Shown piece by piece: positions 1-11,476 of a stretch of 64,000 nucleotides of DNA. Each line of letters begins with the position of its first letter. The stretch's first letter is position 1. This DNA comes from Siphonodentalium dalli (taxonomy: Eukaryota; Mollusca; Scaphopoda; Gadilida; Siphonodentaliidae), in the NCBI GenBank assembly GCA_032622095.1, contig CP136069.1:183881122-183945121 (forward strand). Reading direction: 5' to 3'. The translations under genes were made by a program, and so were the position numbers. The notes beneath the pieces are model-generated. The model was not told the DNA's origin. It saw only the letters and a list, made by a program, of their open reading frames with translations, and searched no databases.

Positions 1-459
1 CATACATCGTCAAGCAGTATATAATAAAGATCGTTCTTAGTTATGATCATTGTGACTGATTTCGACGTACTACTTATAGATTCGTGATTTTGGTTGTGAT
101 ACAAGCACTGATGATTGTGTGTAGTCTGCCATGGATCTTTAATCACTTACCAAAATGACGATGGCCATTCGCAGTCAAACTTATACAAAGAAATGCATTA
201 GTCTCAGAGTCGGACACTTGTATTAAGGGCTAATAGTGTCGTGACTGCACATTTGGGACAAGGTTGAGGCCAGTTAAAGTTGCACAATCAACATATGTTC
301 CTATTTATAGGGGTCCAGTGCCTGAGCAAATTGAAGATGAAGGGAATGGGGGAGAAACCGCGCTTCAGCATTTCTTCCTGATCCAACATTGGATATTCAC
401 GAAAAGGTGAAGCAGGTTGTTGAATGAGTAACAGAAAACAGGTATCCTTTGAGAGATAT
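1..459. other. left edge, no intact gene
   Basis: No open frame here looks like a protein. It lies directly upstream of the Helitron relic and may be its eroded 5' part. The minus-strand 63-codon frame at 288-479 has no recognisable motif. Confidence 0.4.
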
Positions 460-559
460 CGATTGTGAACATTTACCATTCCATGGCCAACAACAAATAA
501 TAAACCGCTATAGAAAGAGGTTTGTCCAAAGATGAAACTGCGGAACTGCTTGCTGAATG

Positions 560-628
560 GGCCCAGTGTGATTTATAAATGATAGCGATGGATGGACCCA
601 GTGTGATTTATAAATGATAGCGATGACA
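560..628. repeat. short tandem duplication
   Basis: A stretch of about 39 bp beginning GACCCAGTGTGATTTATAAA is present twice in a row inside the Helitron relic. It adds to the disruption of the reading frame. Confidence 0.7.
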
Positions 629-3295
629 ATCCGAGGAAAGATATGTGGCATCCTGAAGGCACAGCTCCCCACCACCTGAAATGATAATCCACTGTTTAAA
701 CTATTAACCGACATAAGTGATATCCTATAGTCTGTTCTTCAGGATCATTTCTTGCTATGTAATAGAATCAATATCCATCGATGTTCAGATTGTTGTATGA
801 GAACCAATAAGAATGGAGGTCAGAAAACATGTAGAATGGAATTGGGACCAACAGTTAATCCAGGAAAACCGATTAGAGATAATCCCGCGATAGTGACTGA
901 TAGGAATGGGTGTATTAGTTCGAAATTGTCAAGTGCACCATCTCTTGGTACAACATTTTCAGGCAATGACCCATGGATGGCGGACTAAATGTGATCTCTC
1001 TACCATTCTTCCCAAGAGTAATCCAGATAACCCTTATGGTGGTGCCATAATAGACTGAGGATTATGTTTGCTGCTATGCATGTAAGGGGAATAATCAACT
1101 GGTCGAGTTTTTTTTCAGATAATAAATGCTTCCAGAGATTCAGAAAGAATCTTCTGAAAATATATGTACAAAACTTCTGATGAATACAGTTAAACGATAT
1201 GTCAATGCAGTTGAGTCATTTTATAATAAATCTTCAATACCGCTGGTTAGGCATAGTGTCAAATTTCAGAATATCAGTTTTTCCGGATCCAAACTGCTTG
1301 AAAAAAGTGGTCATACTCACAAAAATACTTTGATCGACAAATATTTGGATCGTCCATTACATACTGAAACATGGTATGACTTTGTTTCTAAAGGTTCCGA
1401 TGAGAAAGTGCCAAAGATTGGCGGTAACTCAATCCAGGCTACTTGCCATTGGATGAAGATTATTGTAGGTCAATAATACTTTATTGTCTTAACTGGAAAA
1501 CATTTTGAAGAGTTGAAGGATGTTTCATCGTGGTCAATCAAATTCCAATGATTTCTAAATAGAAGTGAATCCCGAAAAGCCGAAATACGAGCGGCTAAAA
1601 GAAAGTATGAGAAGAACAATTGTAATTGAAAGTCCGTAAGAAATGGAACGGGAATCGTGGATGTAAATTCATGTAACCAAATGCAGACTTTGTTCATCAG
1701 ATCTTATTTTTGATGATGTGGGGGATGATTTTGAACGGTCAAAATGTAATTTATCTTTTCCACTTGATGAAGCGACCTGTTCGGATTGAGAATACTTTAA
1801 AACAAGGGCAACAATACAAGGAGACCGTCTATATTTGCCGGAAGTTTCGTTCAAGTCTCTCAGTTCAGAACAGAAATGTGCATTTTCAATATTTATGCGA
1901 ACGCTGCTTAATTATAACTAATATTCTGATTGATATGAACCACTTCGATTAGTTGAAATAAATCTGCCCAAGTTGTATGCCCCACAGGAAATAGTGCCAC
2001 CCTAATATCGGGTATAAGAAAGTGCATTGCTTCCTGATGATTCCTACTAAACGTAGCTCTTTGTCAGATAGAATCGCATCTACTGGACACGCTGCAGAAA
2101 GATTACAAGATAACTGTAGAGACCTTGTTCCGATCGATGATTGGCAGTAGAACATTAAGTTGATGAAATTCCTTTGCCAATGTGGTATGAGCCCAGGGAC
2201 GATTTCACATGAAAGTTGAGGAAACTTACCTGTTGTATTTTATGTGATGATGCACAGTTCCAACCAGTGGTGATTCACCAGTTTTCTTAACAGTAACTTG
2301 CCTGCTGCTTGGCATGCCGTTTTAGTTTAGAAGCATTTTAACTCAGCTGAAGTTTTTACAACAATCGTTCGACAGAATAGTGATCAGAATGAATTCAGAA
2401 ATGTTATTTCATCCCCAAGGTTATATAGCACATCATGAAGATACTCGTTGGTTACAAACAATTCAGGGGTACAATGTGGAGAAGTTTTATGGTAATGAAT
2501 TCCTTACACACGGAGATGAAAGGGAACACTACAAAGAAAATTCTGAAGTAGAATATGCAGCATCCGATTGCGAAAATTGATGCAATCACACGTCGTACAT
2601 AGTGTGTTGTCGCAATATATTAGTAAGCGCTTACCTGTTAACTTGTGGCCCCATAATTTTACTGCCACTGTGATTGCTAGTAATTCAAATGCATTTATGT
2701 GTAACGTCTCTACTCTCTATTTATGTCAATGTGCCAAATAATGCTTACAACACATATGGACCCATAGGTATTATTGTTGATATCATATATTTGAAAGGTA
2801 AGCCAAAAAAACAGTGTTTCTGATTTTCCTGGTTACACAGGTCCACCTTTTATACATCCACATCCAACTTTGCTTCATATTGCTCCAGTGGAAAGGAAAC
2901 TGGATTGTGATTGTCCTGGTTGCAGAAGGAAACATATCACGTTGAGGCTTGGATGGGGGACAACTATCCACGGCTGCCAATGGATGACTGTTGGTGATAA
3001 CCAACACCGTTATATCGTTATTGACCCAGGAAGTAACAAGTTTAAATAACCTAATCCTGGCGCTTTATTTGTAGCCCTTTCTAAGGCTAAGAATGCTGGA
3101 ACAAATTCAACACCACATGATTTTGTTTGGAACACAAGAGTTCTATTGAATAAGGATAAAATATGTCACAAGGTTCGGACAAATACTACTCGGGCCAGAT
3201 CGGATGAAATGGAAAGAATAAGAAAATTATCAGTAAAACTAAGGACCAATTCAAGCCATTGGGGAAGCGAAACCTTCCTGTTGTCAGATGAGCTA

Positions 3296-3304
3296 AACTC
3301 ATAG
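3296..3304. repeat. left target-site duplication AACTCATAG
   Basis: The nine bases AACTCATAG immediately precede the left terminus TAGACGCC and recur immediately after the right terminus at 21757-21765. The identity of both copies and their exact abutment on the inverted termini define the insertion. Confidence 0.88.
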
Positions 3305-3372
3305 TAGACGCCACATCCGTCCAATCTCGCTACTCTCAACAAGGACGGCCTCGGACAATCGCCATTTCGACC

Positions 3373-3405
3373 GGTCACATGATCTCCGGTCATGTGATCC
3401 ATAAC
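3373..3405. promoter_or_regulatory. palindromic site in left terminal block
   Basis: TCACATGATC and TCATGTGATC face each other a few bases apart, with CCGG repeats beside them. The same site recurs inverted near 21655-21690. E-box-like palindromes this close to a transposon end are candidates for transposase binding or promoter elements. The role is inference. Confidence 0.35.
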
Positions 3406-3439
3406 CGGAAGAGATTGCACGCCGGCAGTCATTTTTCTT

Positions 3440-3475
3440 CAAAAGCGAAACTTCTCTCGTCGTTTTTCATCAAAT
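3440..3475 (+). promoter_or_regulatory. candidate leader exon and GTAAGT donor (left arm)
   Basis: AAAT|GTAAGTAAAC places a near-consensus 5' splice site at 3476. A matching acceptor (CTATTTTCAG) lies at 5440, eight bases before the first good ATG of the helicase. A leader exon in the terminal block could therefore be spliced over the whole repeat array. The upstream edge of the exon is not visible; 3440 is nominal. Confidence 0.4.
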
Positions 3476-3934
3476 GTAAGTAAACTGAGTAATGTTTTCA
3501 AATAACTTCGGTGCAGTCATCGACTAATGATATAATATGACCGCGCGGATTGGTTCCCAATACGATTTAATTTGATTTACCAGCCGCTTGAATCGGTGCA
3601 CATGGCATTCTGCGTTTTCGACGTTTTAGCCCCCAAGACCCATTCAGCGATGGAAATGACAAACTTTTAACCTGAAGACCCAGACTTCCCTTGTCCTATG
3701 TCTTCCTGAGTCAATTCCCCACCCGTGGGTAGCGCGGTTCCATATCTTCATGATTTTACATATGATTTTTTTCATTCTGAAATTTTCACTTTTTATTCCA
3801 TCACCCAGGCCCCATTTGGCAATGGTCATTGGACACTTTCAAGTCGAAAATATACATGACACTGATTTAGTGCCTTACTTTGTGAATTCCCCACCCAACG
3901 GTGTGCCACTTTACACAATTTTGTGATTGTACGT

Positions 3935-5344
3935 TACATTTTTTTCATTCTAAATGGTACAGTTTTCTCGGTGACACCTAGATCATGCCATGATTCTCTA
4001 CTCTGGCTAACGCCGTAGCATTAGCCAAAGTACAGGTTCATAGCATGATCTAGGTAACCCCGAATACAATTTTGCGATGCCAATTTGAGACCTTCTGGTT
4101 AAAATTATCAATAACGCTGATTTTATGCCTTCGCGTGCGACTTCCCCAACCAGCGGTGTGCCTCTTTCCACAATTTTGTGATTGTACATGTACGTTACAT
4201 TTTTTTCATTCTAAATGGTGCACTTTTCTCGGAAACACCTAGATCATGCCATGATTCTCTACTCTGGCTAACGCCGTAGCATTAGCCAAAGTACAGGTTC
4301 ATAGCATGATCTAGGTAACCCCGAATACAATTTTGCGATGCCAATTTGAGACCTTCTGGTTAAAATTATCAATAACGCTGATTTTATGCCTTCGCGTGCG
4401 ACTTCCCCAACCAGCGGTGTGCCTCTTTCCACAATTTTGTGATTGTACATGTACGTTACATTTTTTTCATTCTAAATGGTGCACTTTTCTCGGAAACACC
4501 TAGATCATGCCATGATTCTCTACTCTGGCTAACGCCGTATCATTAGCAAAAGTACAGGTTCATGGCATGATCTATAACCCCGAATACAATTTTGCGATGC
4601 CAATTTGATACCTTCTGGTTAAAATTATCAATAATGCTGATTTTATGCATTCCTGTACGTGTGACTTCCGCAGCCAGCGGTGTGCCTCTTTCCACAATTT
4701 TGTGATTGTACGTTACATTTTTTTCATTCTAAATGGTGCACTTTTCTCGGAAACACCTAGATCATGCCATGATTCTCTACTCTGGCTAACGCCGTAGCAT
4801 TAGCCAAAATACAGGTTCATGGCATGATCTAACCCCGAATACAATTTTGCGATGCCAATTTGAGACCTTCTGGTTAAAATTATCAATAACGCTGATTTTA
4901 TGCATTCCTGTACGTGTGACTTCCCCAGCCAGCCGCGGTGTGCCTCTTTCCACAATTTTGTGGTTGTATGTTACATTTTTTTCATTCTAAATGGTGCACT
5001 TTTCTCTGAAACACCTAGATCATGCCATGATCTCTACTCTGGCTAACGCCGTAGCATTAGCCAAAGTACAGGTTCATGGCATGATCTAGGTAACCCCGAA
5101 TACAATTTTGCGATGCCAATTTGAGACCTTCTGGTTAAAATTATCAATAACGCTGATTTTATGCCTTCGCGTGTGACTTCCCCAGCCAGCGGTGTGCCTC
5201 TTTCCACAATTTTGTGATTGTACGTTACATTTTTTTCATTCTAAATGGTGCACTTTTCTCGGAAACACCCAGATCATGTCATGATTATCTACTCTGGCTA
5301 ACACCGTGCCATTAGTCAAAGTACAGGTTCATGGCATGATCTAG
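3935..5344. repeat. left subterminal array, six ~260-bp units
   Basis: Six tandem units with palindromes centred near 4010, 4271, 4530, 4782, 5045 and 5303. Each unit contains GATCATGCCATGATTCTC, then the inner palindrome GGCTAACGCCGTAGCATTAG, then CATGGCATGATCTAGG, so it can fold into a long hairpin. The first two full units are identical; the others differ by a few substitutions and small indels. The array is the reverse complement of the right array at 17721-21145. Short open frames in it (60 codons, 4007-4189 and 4268-4450) are by-products of the repeat. Confidence 0.9.
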
Positions 5345-5440
5345 GTTGAAATGGTCTCAGTTGAAATGGTATGAGTAATATTGTGGAAAGTCATAATATT
5401 CTTTGAGCATCTATATTTAGTTAGTGTATGCTATTTTCAG

Positions 5441-6269
5441 ATGCAGTATGGCAGTGGAAAGATCAATAATCAGCAAGCTTGCTCTGAGCGACTACATCAG
5501 ATTCAACAGATCCTATAATTTGTTGAGACCAAAACAGCTTGAGTGCCTTCAATCTATTGCAGACACCGATGTTATAGCCATCCTGCCCACTGGATATGGA
5601 AAGTAATCGGTGTTTGAACTACTGCCATTTTATGCACAGACAGGGCAATTTGTCTTCTCTGACGGTTATTATAGTGCCACTGAATAGCCTGGTTGAGCAG
5701 GAATGTCAAAAGCTGGAGAAACAAAAAATTGAGGTGAAACAGTTTGAACCACTATTCAGAAATAACGAAATATTGGGGCCATATCAAGGGATTTCGATAG
5801 GACATATGTGGTGGTGGATGAAGCCCATTGTATATTAGATTGGGGGCCAGACTTTAGGCAAGATTATGCTCGCATTGCAGAACTCAGACCTCATCTCAAC
5901 AATTCAATGCGATTTATTGCAGTGACTGCTACAGCAAGTCGGACTGGACAGAAGGACATAGCAGTTTCACTCGGGATGAGAAATTGTTTATTTGTGGCAT
6001 CAACATTTTCTTTAAACACTAATATATTCATTGCCGCACAATTGAGACCACCTTCAAATACTTCTGTGGAAGATTCCTATTTTTACATATTCAAACCGCT
6101 ATTTCTGGAGCTATTCCATAATTATGATTTTGGACTGACCACTGTCTACACTAAACTGCAGTGGTGTGCAGCTGGAGTTCAGTTTGCAAAGCAGATTATG
6201 GGGAAAAGGTTCCTAACTGAGGACAAAAGAGAAAGGTTGGTACAGTTTCATGCTTCCCAACCAAGGAAG
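5441..6269 (+). pseudogene. RecQ exon 1 (ATPase lobe)
   Basis: Begins after the acceptor CTATTTTCAG; the first suitable ATG is 5448 (MAVERSIISKLALSDYIRFN). It holds the Q-motif, Walker A, DEAH and motif III. Three reading frames are needed to cover it: one TAA follows GYGK, and one-base shifts lie near 5660 and 5790. It ends QPRK|GTAAGT. Confidence 0.8.
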
Positions 6270-6344
6270 GTAAGTACATGTACAGAATACATATGACTAA
6301 TCTATGCTAGTATTCAATTATAAATGAATTTTTTTTAACTATTA

Positions 6345-6697
6345 GGCGACACCAATTTTTAAGTCTGGTTTATGAACACCTCCTACAACTTTTTTTCCAT
6401 TTCATGAAAAAAAAACAAAAACTGTTTTCTCCCAAAAGTTTTTACACGCATACTGATTTTCATGTGCTGTCGCATCCGGTTCTGCTTATGATCATTTACA
6501 GATTCATATTTTCATGACGAGAAATGTCTTGTTTGGTTCAGAATTTCATTCAAAAACATTTTTTCACAATTTATGTAAAATTCCACGATTTACTTGATAT
6601 AAATTGGGGGGACAATTTTTTTAATTTTTTTCCCCTCCTGCATCTACTTTTTTTCTCCCCACATGTTCGTAAACCAGACTTAAAAATTGGTGTCGCC
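6345..6697. mobile_element. 353-bp MITE in RecQ intron 1
   Basis: Terminal inverted repeats GGCGACACCAATTTTTAAGT and its complement at 6670-6697, flanked by TTA on both sides (6342-6344, 6698-6700), consistent with a 3-bp target duplication. The interior is AT-rich with no ORF. It resembles the element at 11477-11835. Confidence 0.75.
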
Positions 6698-7059
6698 TTA
6701 TCCTATTATAAAATATGAAGCTAAAAACATTGGCATTATTTATTTTACCACAAATTAATGTATATTTATAGTAACTGTAATGTGTACATATAGATGCAGA
6801 CATGAACCAGTGTTCACCATTGATTATCAGGGAGAGACAGTGAGAAACATATTTTATGGTGCATTAATACACATGAACAGTGAATAATCTATTTCCCCAA
6901 CTATATAAAAGTCAGAGACATTTACAATAATTTGGAATTTCTTTAACTTTTCAAAATGAAGCAATTGTTGTTTAAGTGAGCTACCGGAACATGTAACTAT
7001 ATATCATGTTTACAAAATTATTGCATGAAGAATTAAATATGTCATTTGTTGCCTTTCAG

Positions 7060-7198
7060 ACCAATGACGACATCATAAAAGATATCCAACAGGACTCGGC
7101 AATACGAATAGTCTTCGCCACCATAGCACTTGGTATGGGATGTGACTTGCAACATGTACGAAGAATTATACACGCTGGACCACCATGTACCATTGAAG
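7060..7198 (+). CDS. RecQ exon 2 (motifs IV-V)
   Basis: Intact 139-bp exon between TTTCAG and GGTAAGG. It encodes TNDDIIKDIQQDSAIRIVFA and LGMGCDLQHVRRIIHAGPP, the second RecA lobe up to motif V. It enters in phase 0 and leaves in phase 1, matching both neighbours. Confidence 0.8.
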
Positions 7199-8258
7199 GT
7201 AAGGCCTCCAAATCATGTGGTTGTTTAAATCATATGTATTGAAGACTATATTTATGAAAACATATTTTAGAGCTGAACATAGCATGTTTTTTTCATGTCC
7301 TTTTGACCATTTTAACACTGATAGAGTGAAAATAGTCCCCAAGACATAAAATCTTCGATCCCATCAAGATGGCATGTAATGAAGCCAAAAGGTTAATAAA
7401 TGTTGTAGACATGGCAGTGAGCAAAAACTAGAGATAAGTATTTCTGAATTATGGTCAGTTTTAATTTGTCGACAAAAATGAAGGAACTTTTTCAGTGTTC
7501 ACTACATATTTTTCAATAATCCTTTTCCAATGTGTTGGATGAAGTAGTCTTTCATTCAATAATTGGAAATTGTGAAGATACCACTATAGACTGAAGTTGT
7601 AACATAATATAATATAATATAATATTGTGACATAATAAAATATGAGGTATAAAATAATATTATTGGGTAGATGTTAGGTAAATGTTCCTACGACATAAAC
7701 CTACTAAACCAGCTAGTGAAATTGGTTCAGATAATGCTGTTTATGTCTAAGCCCGATGCATATATCTGTCTGTAGCAGACTTTACCCTAAGATCCAGTGG
7801 TGGGATTTTTCGACATTTTAAATATATTTTACCATACAAATCAATACATCATGCTACGTATATTAGAAAGAGTGACATCTTTCATGGTACATGTATATTG
7901 CACATAGAATATGCCACATAATTATGACTAACCTTAGGTTTGTTTAAATTTAGTTCACCCTGTCGCTTTATGTTAACAATGTGATAAAGTATATTTTTCA
8001 CATTGCAATTATTACATTCAGTTGACAAATCGTGTGGAGATCAGAATAATTATAATATTTTCGATGAAATAACCCCGGTTTGCTGTCACAATTGTGGGGC
8101 TTCAACATAAAAGAGCATTATCCCAACATATTTTACTAGGTGGCTTATGTGTAAGAAAACTTATACTAGGTAGGTAGACATCTGGTACAGTTTGGTGGCA
8201 CAAAGGTATACAGGAAATGAATTTCTATTTAATTTGTTTTTGTGTTCTTTCTTAACAG
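7199..8258. other. RecQ intron 2
   Basis: AT-rich intron bounded by GTAAGG and AACAG. It holds a short ATAAT-type microsatellite around 7603-7626. I see no other gene or repeat in it. Confidence 0.6.
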
Positions 8259-8731
8259 ACTATGTTCAAGAAGTGGTGCGTGCAGGTCGGGATGGCTCAA
8301 ATGCAAAGGCGCAGATGTTCTACAATGCCAATGATGTCTCTCAGAAGAATATTGGTGCTGAGATGAAGGAGCTTTGCAAGCTGAAAGAGCAATGTCGGAG
8401 GGAGTATATTTCAGAATACTTGAACAGTTCGACAGAATCAGTTTCACTATGTTGTGATATATGCGACGACAGTGTCCTCAGCTCCTTCTACATTTCACAT
8501 TATTAACAATGAACAGAGACAACAGGTCATCATGCTCATGAAGTCTTACGTGGAGTCTGATCCTTTAAAAATGTGTGAAACCATTTTAACACAAGATGTA
8601 ACAGAAATGATAGCAATGTGTTGTGAATTCATTGAATCGGAACAACATGTACAATATATCTATGACTTCCCCCAATCAATATGTGAAACTGTGTTTAATA
8701 TAATTCAGTGTGTTATAATGGCAAGTTAGTT
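8259..8731 (+). pseudogene. RecQ exon 3 (motif VI, zinc site)
   Basis: Starts in phase with exon 2 (G|AC giving DYVQEVVRAGRDG). The RecQ zinc-binding cysteines follow (EQCRRE, CCDICD). A one-base shift near 8480 moves the frame to APSTFHIINNEQRQQVIMLM and onward to a stop at about 8730. The region after the zinc site is not a family I recognise. Confidence 0.7.
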
Positions 8732-8760
8732 ATGTTATTTTATATGTTCAAACTTCAAAT

Positions 8761-8955
8761 ACAAAGCTTCTGTCATTTGTGGAGCAACTGCGCTATGCAC
8801 ATGGTCAGCAAGATAGTACACCATTTTCTGGAATAGCTTTGAAACTTTTGGAAATACTGACAATGGATGTTTCCAAATTTGTATCTGTACTGTCAGACTC
8901 TACTCATGCAGTAATCACTATTAGTGATCACCCAGCACAATTTTTTATAAGATAA
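8761..8955 (+). CDS. possible RecQ C-terminal segment
   Basis: A 64-codon open stretch (TKLLSFVEQLRYAHGQQDST ... SDHPAQFF) ending in TAA at 8953, in a different frame from the preceding block. Its composition is protein-like and it sits where the helicase C-terminus should be. No conserved domain is recognised. It may be a last exon or a frameshifted tail. Confidence 0.4.
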   Translation, partial: TKLLSFVEQLRYAHGQQDSTPFSGIALKLLEILTMDVSKFVSVLSDSTHAVITISDHPAQFFIR

Positions 8956-9227
8956 CCTTGCATTTTGCAAGTAACAGTAATATTAACATGATATCATAAC
9001 CAGCTGAAGGCACGTACTGTGGGTAAGTGCACATAATATATAAGAGTCTGTGAAAACATCACTAGTAAGAACAAAATCTCATGAATGGAGTTTCATGTAT
9101 CAATAATGAAAATAAGATGACAGTCAAACTATATTTTCGTGTTCTTGTCGACGGTACATGAAGTTGTTTTACAGATTTTTATTGTTATTTTACATAACAT
9201 CACCTTCAAGGCCTTGAGTCCATCTAA

Positions 9228-9586
9228 AGGCTCGGATGGCATTCGTGGTGGGTATGCTGTGAAAATAGTCATACCCATTAAAACTGCTGAACAATGAAAG
9301 CATTAGTATAGACATATTTTGTTTGTGTACCAATCATAAATATCATATAGATATATAAGTTATTGTCAAGTGTGTATGTTGTGTTTTGTAAACAAAAGCC
9401 AGGTTCTATAACAGATTTGGCTTTTGTTTACATAAAGCATACAAACTTGACAATAACATACTTTTTATGCGATATTTATGATTGATATAAGAACAAGTTC
9501 TGTCAATTTTAATAGTATTCTTTCTGTTTGTGTAAGTTTTAATGGACGTGACTCTATTTTATCAGCAATACCCGCCATGAAGGCCT
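9228..9586. mobile_element. TTAA-type MITE, copy 1
   Basis: About 359 bp with imperfect inverted ends (AGGCTCGGATGG... / ...CGCCATGAAGGCCT), flanked by CTAA on the left and TTAA on the right. Inner arms include CATTAAAACTG and a central hairpin TTATTGTCAAGT...ACTTGACAATAA. It is related to 19961-20456 and 54373-54990. It lies in the 0.66-kb gap between the converging 3' ends of the two transposon genes. Confidence 0.65.
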
Positions 9587-9619
9587 TTAATGTCTGTTAC
9601 ACTATACAACATACATATT

Positions 9620-11422
9620 CTATTTTCCAGGTTCAAACTGCAGTGCTTTGTTTCTTCGAACAATCCATGCTCTAAATGATTCCTCACTGAATGAATTATC
9701 CAAAGGAAGAAACTTTTCAAATCCTTTAAACTTTCTGTTGTATTTGGTGATGAAAGGTCTAACTATTCGCAAATCATCAATTATTTTTTGTTCATCATCG
9801 TCGGAAGACCGATTTTTTTGCCCAGATGTTCTGGCAACTTTTGAAGAAGTATCATCATAGTTTGCAGATATCTCATTGATACCAGCTAGAGCTTTGATTT
9901 TCTGTTTCAAATTCGCTTCACGTAGGCTCGAGCCAGCAGACTTGAATAATTTCTTCATTTTGCACACTAAATGCTCCATATGCAGGTCTGCTGAGATAGA
10001 AGAGTCAACTTTTCCTTTGTTGTTGACAAACAGTCCATATAGTGATTGATGAGCAGTTCTTAAGCTGTAGGAAGACAGCCTATGAATTTCTAAGGCATAT
10101 TTGCTTCTTCAGTTAGAAACTTTGAACGCTCTCACCATGTACTTAGATGTGGCTATGAATCTCTTTCTATCTGGTGTATGCACAATATCCACAAACTGCA
10201 TAAAAAGTAGTCCAATCCCAAGCACTGAATGGGCATAATGTTTGATGTGATCGTAAAATTCCTTTGAAGGGTTTCCGTAATTATTTTCTCAACATTTATT
10301 GTTGAACTTGTGCCATCAGGGTATCGTACAGCTATGGGAACTGTCTCTTTTGTAATTTATTTTCTGTTACGTTGAATGTTGCGCTGCTACCTTTTGCCCA
10401 GACATCTTCATTAATAAATTCTTTCATTGTATTCTGTAGCCACAGTTCCTTTTCTGTTCCTCTAATATCTAAAGGTGGGAGATGCTTGATTGGCTGATCA
10501 TTTGGGTTTTCTATTCCAAAAAAGTCCATCAAGGCCTCAACTATGTAGCCTCGACGAATGACAAGAAAAAATCTTTGTCATTGTCATAGTTATGCTTCAC
10601 ATCATCAGTAACATTTTGTCTGCCAATTTTTATCCGTTCAGCATTCATTGTCCCACGATCATAGCTTTCTGTTTTGAACAATGCTTTGTAGATGAGAATT
10701 AAGAAGTTCATACCCATATGTACCCGCTTGTAATTGGGTACAAGTGATCAAATTTCTCCTGTTCTGAATTTTTTGAATCTGTTCGAAGACCCTTTGCACC
10801 GCTAAATCTTTCTCGTGTTAACTGGTCTCCTCCAATGTGAACAGGTTTGATGTATATTGCAGCTGACTCAAAAATATTAGATATTTCTTTCTCATAGTAG
10901 TCTAAAATTTCCACTACCTCAGAGTATTTTACTTCATCACTTGAGAGCACATCAATCAGCACAGACAAATTTTTTTTTTTCACATGTTCATGGTGCTCTC
11001 CAAAAATATGTTTTGGAAGATCAGCAAACATGACTCGAAGCTGTGGTAGATGCTTACTTGCAACCCTCCCAATGAGAACAGTATAATTTTTTCGCATTGG
11101 TTCTTCGTCATCCTGTTGGTATAATGGCTTCATCATTCAAATCTTTTGGTTCACCTTGCTTGACATTTGATAATTCATTAAAAGCATGATTTTGTACCAC
11201 TACAGCTGAACCAAACCAGTTTCTTTGCCCACCATGATGTGAAATTCTTTCATGCTTAACTGTAATATTATAGTTGATGTTGTCTCCAATGATTCGAAAG
11301 TTTTTCCCTTCTTTTACTGCCTTAACAATGCTATCATCATAATGTTTAGCTATCTCTTCTTGGACTGTATTTGTAAGAGTATATGACGTAGAAACACCAA
11401 TGGGATGCAAGCGATCAAATAC
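9620..11422 (-). pseudogene. DUF6589 exon 5 (core domain, frameshifted)
   Basis: Starts after TATTGCAG with VFDRLHPIGVSTSYT. Frameshifts occur near 11112 (PT|DDEEPMRKNY), 10711 (YIWV|MNFLILIYKALFKTE), 10560, 10335, 10255 and 10118; reading around them recovers a continuous DUF6589 protein to the stop at 9620. The final part (SGQKNRSSDDDEQKI) is charged. Homology across all shifts is clear, so these are lesions rather than introns. Confidence 0.82.
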
Positions 11423-11476
11423 CTGCAATATTGAATGAATGTTAATTTATACCGATAACGCAGCAGCACTTTAATA

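Larger units (their letters stand above)
460..3304 (+). pseudogene. Helitron Rep/Pif1-helicase relic (broken)
   Basis: Decayed Helitron replication protein: an HUH endonuclease followed by a Pif1-like SF1 helicase that would drive rolling-circle transposition. The frame is broken many times. Blocks in order: GLSKDETAELLAEWA near 510-560, the region after the HUH motif; MWHPEGTAP near 640; the CNRINIHRCSDCC cysteine block at 755-800; KLLMNTVKRYVNAVE at 1170-1215; LDKYL-like and cysteine-poor linker to 1476; then helicase pieces, including HCFLMIPTKRSSLSDR near 2025 and the late motif LRLGWGTTIHGCQWMT near 2942-2990; and GALFVALSKAKNAG near 3060. The HUH histidines and the Walker A segment are missing. 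Blocks match the minus-strand copy at 55.1-58.0 kb. The last codon before the transposon is TAG, which forms the end of the left target duplication. Identity as Helitron is firm; the 5' limit is not. Confidence 0.75.
3305..3934. repeat. left terminal inverted repeat, unique block
   Basis: About 630 bp matching the reverse complement of about 21146-21756 almost end to end, including the outer TAGACGCCACATCC and the CACCCGTGGGTAGCGCGG block. The left copy carries about 25 extra bases (AAATTTTCACTTTTTATTCC) near 3780. It also holds a nested palindrome around 3373-3405 (TCACATGA / TCATGTGA). Confidence 0.88.
5441..8955 (+). pseudogene. RecQ-like DEAH helicase gene (broken)
   Basis: Would encode a RecQ-family SF2 ATP-dependent DNA helicase. 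Motifs in order: YNLLRPKQLECLQSI (Q-motif and motif 0), Walker A ILPTGYGK at 5580-5603, VVVDEAHCILDWG (DEAH at 5817-5828), IAVTATAS (motif III), FATIALGMGCDLQHVRRIIH (motif V), QEVVRAGRDG (motif VI, from 8267) and a RecQ-type zinc site EQCRRE...CCDICD. Exon junctions are clean: 6269|GTAAGT, CAG|7060, 7198|GTAAGG, CAG|8259, all phase-consistent. Disruptions: a TAA at 5604 where the Walker A serine should be, and frameshifts near 5660, 5790 and 8480. It is the left gene of the transposon and converges with the DUF6589 gene. A helicase may help strand separation or replication in transposition; this is inference. Confidence 0.85.

Noticed and set aside
3166-3432. An 88-codon minus ORF across the left boundary
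   Set aside because: It spans the junction between Helitron relic and transposon terminus, so it is a chance frame; the mirrored frame at the other end differs.
4007-5344. 60-codon ORFs repeated in the arms, at first resembling a conserved small protein
   Set aside because: Their identity reflects duplication of the DNA unit; other units carry indels and stops in this frame, and the reading crosses the palindrome.
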